A stretch of 64,000 nt of DNA from contig NZ_CP108095.1 of assembly GCF_036194065.1 (NCBI RefSeq), positions 1,488,001 to 1,552,000 on the forward strand, given 5' to 3'. The notes under the pieces were generated by a model. The model was given only the letters and a program-made list of their open reading frames with translations. It was not told the DNA's origin and made no database searches. Positions 18,817 to 26,511 of this stretch are shown piece after piece. A program made the position numbers and the translations under genes. The first letter of the stretch is position 1, and the number at the start of each line of letters is the position of its first letter. Source of the stretch: Streptomyces sp. NBC_00239 (GTDB lineage: Bacteria; Actinomycetota; Actinomycetes; Streptomycetales; Streptomycetaceae).

Positions 18817-19215
18817 ATGTCTCTCGCCCAGCACGTGCGCAGGTCTTCCGCTCCACGTCTGCCGCTGATCGCGGCCGCGGTGGCGGCCGTGACCGCCGTC
18901 CTGCTCTCCGCCCCGCTCGCGTCGGCCGCCCCGGCGGCCATCCCCGCCACGGTCGCGGCGGCTCCGGCCGTCGTGACCGGCGTGACCGGCAACTGCGCCT
19001 ACCAGGTGTCCTGGAACATCGACGCGCTGAACGTGCGCAGCGGACCGGGTACCAACCACAGCGTCATCGGCACGCTGGCACCCGGCTCGTACGTATCCTC
19101 GCCCTACTGCTCCGACTGGGTGGCGGGGCCGGGCGGCAACGGCTGGTGGGTGCAGATCAGCTTCAAGGGCCGGCTGGCCTATGTGTCCACGCAGTTCCTG
19201 AACGGCCTTCCGTAG
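18817..19215 (+). CDS. Small secreted SH3-domain protein
   Basis: A 132-residue protein with a signal peptide: a basic start, a hydrophobic run over residues 15-38, then ASAAP. The mature part is a single bacterial SH3-type domain with the hallmark LNVRSGPGTNHSVIG and a final Trp/Tyr-rich strand. Such domains bind cell-wall peptides or metals outside the cell. The next gene starts 2 bases downstream and encodes a larger SH3 protein, so they probably form one transcript. Function beyond wall binding cannot be told. Confidence 0.8.
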   Translation: MSLAQHVRRSSAPRLPLIAAAVAAVTAVLLSAPLASAAPAAIPATVAAAPAVVTGVTGNCAYQVSWNIDALNVRSGPGTNHSVIGTLAPGSYVSSPYCSDWVAGPGGNGWWVQISFKGRLAYVSTQFLNGLP

Positions 19216-19217
19216 CC

Positions 19218-20474
19218 GTGGCCGGTCACGTGGCAGGGCGACTGCCACGGGCCTTCGGGCTCGTGGCGGCGCTCGTCCTGATCTGCTGCGCCACGCTGCT
19301 CGCCGGGGCGCGGCCCGCGGCGGCGGTCCCGGCACCGGAGCCCGGGCCGGTCGTCGGCGGGGCGATTTCGCGCAGCGAGGTGATCACCCGGGCGCACGCC
19401 TGGTACCAGCTGAGGAATTCCATCACGTACGACCAGAGTCGCTGCTACCTCACGGGGGTGGGCAGCACCGGTACCAACTGGTCGAGGATCGGCGGGGGTT
19501 GCTTCCCGTCCTATTACCGGCAGGACTGCTCCGGTTTCGTGTCGATGGCCCTCAACCTGCCGCAGAGCCTGCTGGCCGGGGAGCGCGGGAAGGAGTTGGC
19601 GCGCACCGACGTGGCCCAGCCCATCGGCTGGCAGGACCTGAAGCCGGGCGACTACCTCCTGCACTTCTCCGGCAACGCGGACGAGCGGCACACCCGACTG
19701 TTCGACCGCTGGGCCAACGCGGAGCACACCCGCTACTGGACGTACGACTTCGGCTCCCATCCCGTCCAGCACGTCCAGGCGTCGGTGAACCCGTCCTGGT
19801 TCGAGCCCTACCGCTACCGGAAGATCGTGGACGATCCCGGGGACGCGACCGTCTACTACCAGGAGCCCGGCACCCAACTGCCGCCGGGTGTCCATGCGTC
19901 AATGGTCCGCGACACGGACTTCCGCATCCCCGTGACGCGTTCCGAAGGCGGCGAGGACGGTGACGGGTACTTCACGACCTGGGGCGACACGCTCAACGTC
20001 CGTCGAGACGCGACCACTTCGAGCGCCGTGGTCAATACGATCGCGGGCGGGACCCGGGTGCGCGTCGCATGCCAGGCGCACGGCCAGAACATCACCGCGG
20101 ACGGCATCACCAACGACGCATGGTCCTACCTCCCCGACCACGGCGGCTGGATCACCAACATCTACCTCCAAGGACCCGCCTGGATGCCGGGCGTCCCCAC
20201 CTGTTCGGGCACCCGGCCGGGCAGCTGGCCGACCTTCACCACCTGGGGCGACACCCTCAACGTCCGCCAGGGCACGACCACGTCCAGCAGCGTGGTCAAC
20301 ACGATCGCGGGCGGGACCCAGGTGCGCGTCGCATGCCAGGCGCACGGCCAGAACATCACCGCGGACGGCATCACCAACGACGCATGGTCCTACCTCCCCG
20401 ACCACGGCGGCTGGATCACCAACATCTACCTCCAAGGACCCGCCTGGATGCCGGGCGTCCCCACCTGCGCCTGA
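19218..20474 (+). CDS. Secreted NlpC/P60-like cysteine peptidase with two SH3 repeats
   Basis: A protein of 418 residues with a signal peptide ending near ARPAAA. The catalytic-type domain covers about residues 45-220. It contains YYRQDCSGFVSMAL, where the Cys in DCSGF is the nucleophile position of NlpC/P60 wall hydrolases, then KPGDYLLHF and a possible catalytic His in DERHTRLF. Two SH3-type domains with LNVR motifs follow, nearly identical to each other. GTG 19218 is chosen because it begins the signal peptide right after the upstream stop; GTG 19230 is an alternative. It probably trims peptidoglycan, with the SH3 units holding it to the wall. Confidence 0.75.
   Translation: MAGHVAGRLPRAFGLVAALVLICCATLLAGARPAAAVPAPEPGPVVGGAISRSEVITRAHAWYQLRNSITYDQSRCYLTGVGSTGTNWSRIGGGCFPSYYRQDCSGFVSMALNLPQSLLAGERGKELARTDVAQPIGWQDLKPGDYLLHFSGNADERHTRLFDRWANAEHTRYWTYDFGSHPVQHVQASVNPSWFEPYRYRKIVDDPGDATVYYQEPGTQLPPGVHASMVRDTDFRIPVTRSEGGEDGDGYFTTWGDTLNVRRDATTSSAVVNTIAGGTRVRVACQAHGQNITADGITNDAWSYLPDHGGWITNIYLQGPAWMPGVPTCSGTRPGSWPTFTTWGDTLNVRQGTTTSSSVVNTIAGGTQVRVACQAHGQNITADGITNDAWSYLPDHGGWITNIYLQGPAWMPGVPTCA
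19971..20468 (+). repeat. Tandem near-identical SH3-coding repeats
   Basis: Two units, 19971-20204 and 20235-20468, are offset by 264 bases and nearly identical over 234 bases. Differences cluster at the LNVR region (RRDATTSSA versus RQGTTTSSS). This is an in-frame internal duplication inside the peptidase gene. The near identity points to a recent duplication or ongoing gene conversion. Confidence 0.9.
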
Positions 20475-20499
20475 CCGGCGCCGAAAGGAACATCACCGC

Positions 20500-21036
20500 A
20501 TGAAACCTCCACCGCAGGCATCGGGCTCCCGCCGCAGTCCCGGCCGGCACGCCGCCACCGGCGGGCCACTGCGGGCCGTGGTGGCGGCCGCCCCGCGGAT
20601 GCGCCCCGCCCTCCGCGCCCTGGCGGCGGCGGCCCTGGCCACCGTCACCCTCGCGCTCGCCGCGCCGTCCTCGTACGCGGCCCCCGTCCGGTCCTCGTGC
20701 AGCGGCGGCGGACCGACCGTGACCGATCCCTGGGCCCAGACCTACGCGACCGTCTACTGCCCCACCTGGACGGCCGCCGACATGACCTACGGCCCGTACA
20801 CCTCCCCCGCCCACCTGGTGGTCACCGGGCGGATGTACGCGGGTACCAACTGGGTGGTCTGCCAGAGCGTGGGCCGGGAGAATCCCGCGCTGGGCGGCGG
20901 GCACAACCGGTACTGGATCTACACCCAGGGCGATGTGGCCTACCGCGACCGCGGCTGGGGCTGGCTGCCGGCCACCGCCTTCAGCTACGGCGGGGACTAC
21001 GAGCCGATCCCGGGCGTACCCATCTGCAACGCCTGA
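20500..21036 (+). CDS. Secreted small beta-rich protein of SH3 cluster
   Basis: A 178-residue protein with a long basic leader and a hydrophobic segment ending in SSYAAP (residues 35-60), so it is probably exported. The mature region has four Cys and many aromatic residues arranged like the SH3-type domains of the two upstream genes (GTNWVVCQSVG, RDRGWGWLPA). ATG 20500 follows GAAAGGAA. It is the third gene of the run and probably co-transcribed. No catalytic motif is seen. Confidence 0.7.
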   Translation: MKPPPQASGSRRSPGRHAATGGPLRAVVAAAPRMRPALRALAAAALATVTLALAAPSSYAAPVRSSCSGGGPTVTDPWAQTYATVYCPTWTAADMTYGPYTSPAHLVVTGRMYAGTNWVVCQSVGRENPALGGGHNRYWIYTQGDVAYRDRGWGWLPATAFSYGGDYEPIPGVPICNA

Positions 21037-21172
21037 GGCCGCCTCTCTTCCCGGCCCCCGCGCGGCCGTGGCGGTGCCGGGCGCGCGGGGGCGGGCGGGC
21101 TACCGTGGCGGCAGGGGCGGACCGTCGGGCGCAGGTCGCAGGTGCAGGCGCACGGACCACGATCGGGAGACC

Positions 21173-22099
21173 ATGACGCTCACCGCCGACCCCCTCGACA
21201 CCCTGCTGCGGGCCGCGGTCCGCGACCGGGTCCATTCGGGGGCCGTATGGGCCATCGGTGACGCCTCGGGCATCCTGGCCGAAGGCGCGGCGGGCCCGCG
21301 GACCGGACCGGACACCGAGTTCGAACTGGCCGGACTCGGCCGGATCCTCGACGTCTGGCCGGCCGTCGGCGCGCTCGTCGGGGAAGGCGCGCTCCAGCTG
21401 CACACGCCCCTCGGCGGCTACCTGACGGAGCTGGCGGGGCACCCGCTGGCCGGAGTGACGGCCCACCACCTGCTCACCCACACGGCGGGCCTGCGCGGAC
21501 CGGCCCACGACGGCCTTGACCGCGGAGGCGCCGGGGACACCGACGGCGGGCATGCCGGGGGCCGGGCGCTGCTGCTGCGTACGGTCCCGCACCGGCCGCC
21601 GAGCGAGGCGGTCGAGTACAGCGACCGGGCCGCCGCCGTCCTCGGCCATCTCGTGGAGCACCTGTCCGGCCGACCCCCGGCCCGGCTGGCGGCCGAGCGG
21701 ATCTGGCAGCCACTGGGCATGACCCGCACCCGCGTGCGGCGGCCGTCTGCGGGCGCAGCGGATCCCGGGGTCTGCTCCGTGATCAACGATCTCGCGCGGT
21801 TCCTGCGCCATCTGCTCGGACCCGACCCCGAGCCGTTCGGCGCCGCGTGGGTACGCGACTCGCTGCGGATCCGTACGGGTGAACTCGCGCCGCCGCGCGG
21901 CCTGTTCTGGCATCCCGCGGCGGGCACCCACCGCCGGCAGGACCTCTGGGTCCACCACGGCCCCGCCGGCTCCGGCGTGTGGATCTCCCCCACCCAGGCG
22001 CGCTGGGCGGTGCTCCTCACCGGGCGGAGCGAGGGGCCCGGGGGCCGGGAGGCGTCCGACCGCGTCCGCGAGGATTTCCGCACGGCCGCGTTCCACTGA
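21173..22099 (+). CDS. Beta-lactamase-fold serine hydrolase lacking catalytic motifs
   Basis: A 308-residue member of the class C beta-lactamase/esterase family, shown by THHLLTHTAGLRG-type and EYSDRA motifs and a C-terminal HHGPAGSGVW. The family's catalytic Ser-x-x-Lys falls at residues 54-57, where this protein reads GLGR, so both nucleophile and general base are gone. The usual Tyr-x-Asn is YSD near residue 148. The His-x-Gly region is retained. It is therefore probably a pseudoenzyme, perhaps a binding protein. There is no signal peptide. It starts at ATG 21173 and stands alone. Confidence 0.75.
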   Translation: MTLTADPLDTLLRAAVRDRVHSGAVWAIGDASGILAEGAAGPRTGPDTEFELAGLGRILDVWPAVGALVGEGALQLHTPLGGYLTELAGHPLAGVTAHHLLTHTAGLRGPAHDGLDRGGAGDTDGGHAGGRALLLRTVPHRPPSEAVEYSDRAAAVLGHLVEHLSGRPPARLAAERIWQPLGMTRTRVRRPSAGAADPGVCSVINDLARFLRHLLGPDPEPFGAAWVRDSLRIRTGELAPPRGLFWHPAAGTHRRQDLWVHHGPAGSGVWISPTQARWAVLLTGRSEGPGGREASDRVREDFRTAAFH

Positions 22100-22139
22100 G
22101 CCGCTCCCTCCGGGCAACCCCCGGCCCTGCCGGCCGGCT

Positions 22140-22393
22140 GTGGCGCACCCCCAGCCTCGCCGGCTGACCGAGGCGCACCTCCAGCCTCGCCGGCGCCCGA
22201 GGGGCAACGCCCTGCCTCGGCGGCGACTTCCAGCCTCGCCGGCGCCCTCGGGGCGACGCCCTGCCTCGGCGGCAACCTCCAGCCTCGCCGGCGTTTGAGG
22301 CGCGGGTCCGGGCGGAGCCCGGTGCCCGGCGTCAGCCGGGTTGTTCGTTGGGGCTCCGCCCCAAACCCCGCGCCTCAAACGCCGGCGAGGCTG
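22140..22393. repeat. GC-rich intergenic repeat cluster with large inverted repeat
   Basis: A CCAGCCTCGCCGGC-like unit recurs several times over 22148-22300. A near-perfect inverted repeat follows, with arms 22279-22320 and 22351-22393 of about 42 bp and a 30-base loop. It contains the 'GCCGGCGTTTGAGGCGCGGG' palindrome family that is scattered between Streptomyces genes. The region has no coding sequence. It may act as a terminator for the hydrolase gene. The remainder up to 22615 is non-coding and probably carries the promoter of the DUF11 gene. Confidence 0.8.
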
Positions 22394-22615
22394 GAAGTTG
22401 CCCGCCTGGGCACGGGCAAGGCAGGGGGTTGCACCCCACGGCACCGGCAAGACGGCGGGGCCGTGGCGGCAGGGCCGATGGGCTGAATTCGATCACCCGC
22501 CGGCCCCATAAGATCAAGAAAGGGGACATTCGGCCCACATAAGTGTGAATAACTGGCCGCATTGAACCTGTTTGACCGGTGAGGCTCAGTGAGCGCTCCG
22601 TGTGAAGGGTGACCA

Positions 22616-24166
22616 ATGCGAAGCGTCTTCAAGGGCAGCGCCACCCCCGCGCTGCGCCGCGCACTGGCCTCCTGCGCCGGCACGGCCTGCCTGCTGCTCC
22701 CCCTGGCACCATCGGCCACCGCGCAGCCACCCGCCCCGGCCACCCCGACGGCCGAGGCCACGACCAGCGCGACGCACGCCACCACCGCGCACGCGAGCAA
22801 CACGAGCAACACGGGCGACACGACCGAGAGCACGGGCCCAACAGACACGACGGCCACACCCGCCGAAGGCTCCCCGCGCGCGACACACACCCCCTCGCGC
22901 GCACACCCTCCGACCCCGGCCGCCCCGTCGGCCCCGTCGGCACCGGCGGCACCGCACGCCGACCTCACCGTCTCGGCAGCGCTCCGGCAGACCCCACCTC
23001 AGCCCCGGAAGGAAGACGAGGAAAGGGCCGAGGACGCGGCCGAGGACGGGGGCAGGCAAAGGGGCGACGAAGACGGCCGGCTGCACGCGGCCGCCACCGC
23101 CACCGCCACCGCCACCGCCACCGGCACCTTCGACTACGCCGTGACCGTGACCAACCACGGCCCGTCCGACGCCCGCCGCGTCGTCGTCACCGACCTGCTG
23201 CCGGCAGCCCTGGAGTTCGCCTCCTCCCGCGACGGCTGCACCGCCGCCGGCCGTACGGTGACCTGCGGGCCGCTGGCCGCACTGCCGGTCGGCCGTTCAC
23301 ACACCTGGGTGATCACCGTGCGGCTCGCCTCCGGCTACGGCGGCGACGGATCGGACATCGTCAACGAGGCCGTCGTCGGCGCGGAGACCTCCGACCCGGA
23401 CCCGGAGAACAACAAGGCCTCGGTGACCGGGCTGGAGATCCCCCCGGACGCGCGCGAGGCGGACCTGTCGCTGGCGAAGACCGCCCTGCTGGCGCACGGC
23501 CGCACCACGGTCGCACCGGGCGAGAGGTTCACGTACCGGATCACCGTGCACAACCACGGCCCGGCCGCGGCCCGGGACGTACGGGTCACCGACCCGCTGC
23601 CGTCCGCCCTGGCCTTCGTCTCCTCCCCGGACGGCTGCGCACCGGCGAAGGCGGGCAACGGGAGCACGGACGGGGCGCGGCCGGACGGGGCGCGGACGGT
23701 CCGCTGCCCGGCTCGGGACCGGCTCGCCGCCGGGGAGAGGGCGGAGTACCGGATCACGGTACGGGTGACCGCGCGCGAGCGGACCGGTACGCCGAAGCGC
23801 TGCACCCGCATCGACAACATCGCCCGTGTCACCTCGTCGAGTCCGGACCCCGACCCGTCCGACAACGCCAACCGGCCCGGTACGACGGCGCCCGGCGGAA
23901 AGCCGCTGTGTCTGGCGTCCGGCAGGGACGGCGGGGGCGAGGACGGCCACCACGGCCACGACGGCGGCCATGACAACGGCGGCCACGACGACAACGGTCA
24001 CGACGAGGGCCGCGGCGACGACGGCCACCACGGGCGCGGCGATCTGGCCGACTCCGGTTCCGCACTGCCGGGCTGGCTCCTGTGGACCGCCGGCGGCCTC
24101 GTCACGGCCGGCGCGGCCCTGCGTACGGTGTCCGGCACGGCGCGTCGGACGGGCGTGAAGGAATGA
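22616..24166 (+). CDS. DUF11-repeat surface protein with LAxTG-like sorting tail
   Basis: A 516-residue exported protein with a signal peptide ending near TAQPP. Residues 45-115 are Thr/Ala-rich low complexity. Two DUF11 beta-sandwich repeats follow (about 160-285 and 285-430), recognised by TVTNHGPSDARRV and DLLPAALEF-type motifs. The first repeat is split by a charged Glu/Arg/Asp insertion plus an (Ala-Thr)n run. The C-terminus has a His/Asp/Gly-rich linker, then LADSG, a hydrophobic helix and a basic tail. This is the layout of a sortase E wall-sorting signal, with Ser in place of Thr. ATGA overlap couples it to the next gene. The likely role is a wall-anchored stalk or adhesin. Confidence 0.75.
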   Translation: MRSVFKGSATPALRRALASCAGTACLLLPLAPSATAQPPAPATPTAEATTSATHATTAHASNTSNTGDTTESTGPTDTTATPAEGSPRATHTPSRAHPPTPAAPSAPSAPAAPHADLTVSAALRQTPPQPRKEDEERAEDAAEDGGRQRGDEDGRLHAAATATATATATGTFDYAVTVTNHGPSDARRVVVTDLLPAALEFASSRDGCTAAGRTVTCGPLAALPVGRSHTWVITVRLASGYGGDGSDIVNEAVVGAETSDPDPENNKASVTGLEIPPDAREADLSLAKTALLAHGRTTVAPGERFTYRITVHNHGPAAARDVRVTDPLPSALAFVSSPDGCAPAKAGNGSTDGARPDGARTVRCPARDRLAAGERAEYRITVRVTARERTGTPKRCTRIDNIARVTSSSPDPDPSDNANRPGTTAPGGKPLCLASGRDGGGEDGHHGHDGGHDNGGHDDNGHDEGRGDDGHHGRGDLADSGSALPGWLLWTAGGLVTAGAALRTVSGTARRTGVKE

Positions 24167-26427
24167 GCGCCTCGCCCCCCTGCCGCCCGGCCCGGCGCGG
24201 CACCCGGCGCCGGCGCGCGGCCCTCGCCCTGCTCTGTGCGGCGGGCCTGACCCTCGCGGCCCTCCCCGCGACGGCATCCGCATCCCCACCCGCACCGGCA
24301 CCGGCACCGGCATCCGCACCGGCCGCGCCCCGGCCCGCCCCGACCGCCGCACGCGCCGCCAGCTCCGCGAAGACCCCCACCCCGGCCCGCCCCAGCAACA
24401 CCCGCACCACCCCCGCCCGTACCGCCGCCGCGGCCGCCGCCGCCCCCCGCGCGGTCGCCTTCCCGGTCAACGAGACGTTCGAGTCCTCCACCAACCTCGG
24501 CACCACCAGCGGCAACGCGACCTACCCCGACGCCGGATGGATGCGGCTGACCTCGGCGAGCAACAACCAGGCCGGCACCTGGAAGATGAAGGACTCCTTC
24601 TCCTCCGGCCTCGGGATCGTGGCCGAGTTCACCTACGCCACCTACGGCGGCACCGCCTTCGAGGGCAAGCGGGGCGACGGCCTGTCGTTCTACCTGACCG
24701 ACGGCTCGGCGAAGGACGGGGTCGGCGGCACCGGCGGCGCCCTGGGCTACGCCTGCTCGATGACCGGCGGCCTGTGCCTCGCACGCCCCGGCGTGCCGGG
24801 TGCCTACCTCGGCATCGGCATCGACGAGTTCGGCAACTTCTCCTCCAGCGGCGTCGGCAACGGCGGGCCCGGGGCGCAGTCGAACCGGATCGTGCTCCGC
24901 GGCGGCGGCGACGGCTCCAAGGGGTACCGCTTCGGCACGTCCGCCGCGGGCCCGGAATCGACCGTGGAGACCGGCAGCCGCGCCAAGCTGCGCACGGTGC
25001 GCGTCACCCTGCTGCCCAGCGGCTCCAAGATGCTCGTCTCGGTGTGGTCCGACAGCGGGCCCGGCACGGCCATGACCCAGCTGATCACCGATTTCGACGT
25101 CACCACCATCACGGACCAGCCGGCCCTGCCCGCCACCCTCAAGGTGGGGTTCTCCGCCGCCACCGGTGGCGCCACGAACATCCACGAGCTCAGCGATCTG
25201 AGGATCAACGTGCCCGTCGACCTCTCCGTCGCCAAGTCGGTGAACACCAGGAGCGTCCCGGCCGGCGGCGGCCCGGTCACGTACACGGTCACGGTCTCCA
25301 ACAGCGGGGCCAACGACGTCACCGGCGCCGTCGTCCGCGACACCGTCCCCGGCCTGACGGGCGTCACGTGGACCTGCCGGGCCGGCACCGGCGGCACCTG
25401 CGGTCAGGCCTCCGGCAGCGGCAGCACCCTGCACACCACGGCGGACCTCAAGCGGAGCGGTTCCGTCACCTACACCGTCACCGGTACCGCCCCCGCGCAG
25501 CCCACGACGCTGCGCAACACGGCCACCGTGACGGCGCCGGCCGACCGCTTCGACACCGACTCCGCCGACAACACGGCGACGTCCGAGGCCACGACGGTGA
25601 CGGCGAGCGCCGACGTGTCGGCCGCCAAGGAGGGTGTCGGGGCCGGGCCCGTGGCGCCGGGACAGCAGTTCGACTACCGGATCACGGCCCGCAACAACGG
25701 CCCGTCGCACACCTCGGCCGTCGAGGTCGCGGACACCCTGCCCGCGCCGCTCGCGTTCGTGTCCTCCCCCGACGGCTGCACGGCCGCCGGCCGGGTGGTC
25801 TCCTGCCCGGTGCGCGGCACGCTGTCCGCGGGCACGGACACCGCGTGGACGATCAGGGTCCGGCTGGATCCCGCGTACCCGGGTGACGGCGCGGACCTCG
25901 GCAACACGGCCACCGTCCGGCACGCCGTCCCCGACCCGCTGCCCGCCAACAACACCAGCGCCGCCGCCCCGCCGCCCGGCGGGGTGACGGCCCCGCAAGC
26001 CGATCTCGGCACGGTCAAGAGCACCGGCGCGCAGGCCTCGGTGGCCCCCGGCGAGACGTTCGCGTACACGGTGACGGTCACCAACGCGGGCCCGTCCACG
26101 GCCCGGCAGGTACAGGTCACCGACCCGCTCCCGGCGGCGCTCGCGTTCGTCTCCGCGGCCGACGGCTGCACCGCCGCGGGCCGGACGGTCGGCTGCGGTC
26201 CGGTGGCCGAACTGGCCCCCGGCCAGAGCCGCTCGTGGACCTTCACCGTCCGACTGGACCCCGGCTTCACCGGGGACGGCTCGGCCCTGCGGAACACGGC
26301 GACCGCCGAGGCCCGTACGGCGGACCCGCGGCCGGCCGACAACAGCGGCACGGCCGGTCCGCCCGGCGGCACGGTCCGCCCGGCCGTCGCCGACGTCGAA
26401 CTCGCCAAGCAGGCCGCCGCGGGCTGA
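24163..26427 (+). CDS. Secreted lectin-like plus DUF11-repeat protein
   Basis: A 754-residue protein beginning with an Arg-rich signal peptide and a Pro/Ala/Thr linker to about residue 95. Residues 100-345 form an L-type-lectin-like jelly roll: FPVNETFESS at the start, then KRGDGLSFYLTDG and YLGIGIDEFGNF, where the Asp and Asn positions resemble metal/sugar-binding residues. Three DUF11 repeats follow, each ending with the consensus around GDGxxLxNTA. The gene stops 12 residues into what would be a fourth repeat (VADVELAKQ). There is no membrane anchor, so it is secreted or held by partners. ATG 24163 overlaps the previous stop. Confidence 0.75.
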   Translation: MSASPPCRPARRGTRRRRAALALLCAAGLTLAALPATASASPPAPAPAPASAPAAPRPAPTAARAASSAKTPTPARPSNTRTTPARTAAAAAAAPRAVAFPVNETFESSTNLGTTSGNATYPDAGWMRLTSASNNQAGTWKMKDSFSSGLGIVAEFTYATYGGTAFEGKRGDGLSFYLTDGSAKDGVGGTGGALGYACSMTGGLCLARPGVPGAYLGIGIDEFGNFSSSGVGNGGPGAQSNRIVLRGGGDGSKGYRFGTSAAGPESTVETGSRAKLRTVRVTLLPSGSKMLVSVWSDSGPGTAMTQLITDFDVTTITDQPALPATLKVGFSAATGGATNIHELSDLRINVPVDLSVAKSVNTRSVPAGGGPVTYTVTVSNSGANDVTGAVVRDTVPGLTGVTWTCRAGTGGTCGQASGSGSTLHTTADLKRSGSVTYTVTGTAPAQPTTLRNTATVTAPADRFDTDSADNTATSEATTVTASADVSAAKEGVGAGPVAPGQQFDYRITARNNGPSHTSAVEVADTLPAPLAFVSSPDGCTAAGRVVSCPVRGTLSAGTDTAWTIRVRLDPAYPGDGADLGNTATVRHAVPDPLPANNTSAAAPPPGGVTAPQADLGTVKSTGAQASVAPGETFAYTVTVTNAGPSTARQVQVTDPLPAALAFVSAADGCTAAGRTVGCGPVAELAPGQSRSWTFTVRLDPGFTGDGSALRNTATAEARTADPRPADNSGTAGPPGGTVRPAVADVELAKQAAAG

Positions 26428-26511
26428 CCGCCGGGCCGCCGCCCCGGCCGGCCCCCGAGCCCGCCGCGTTCCCCTCCGTACCCCCGCACGAACCGAACGG
26501 AAAGATGCGCG

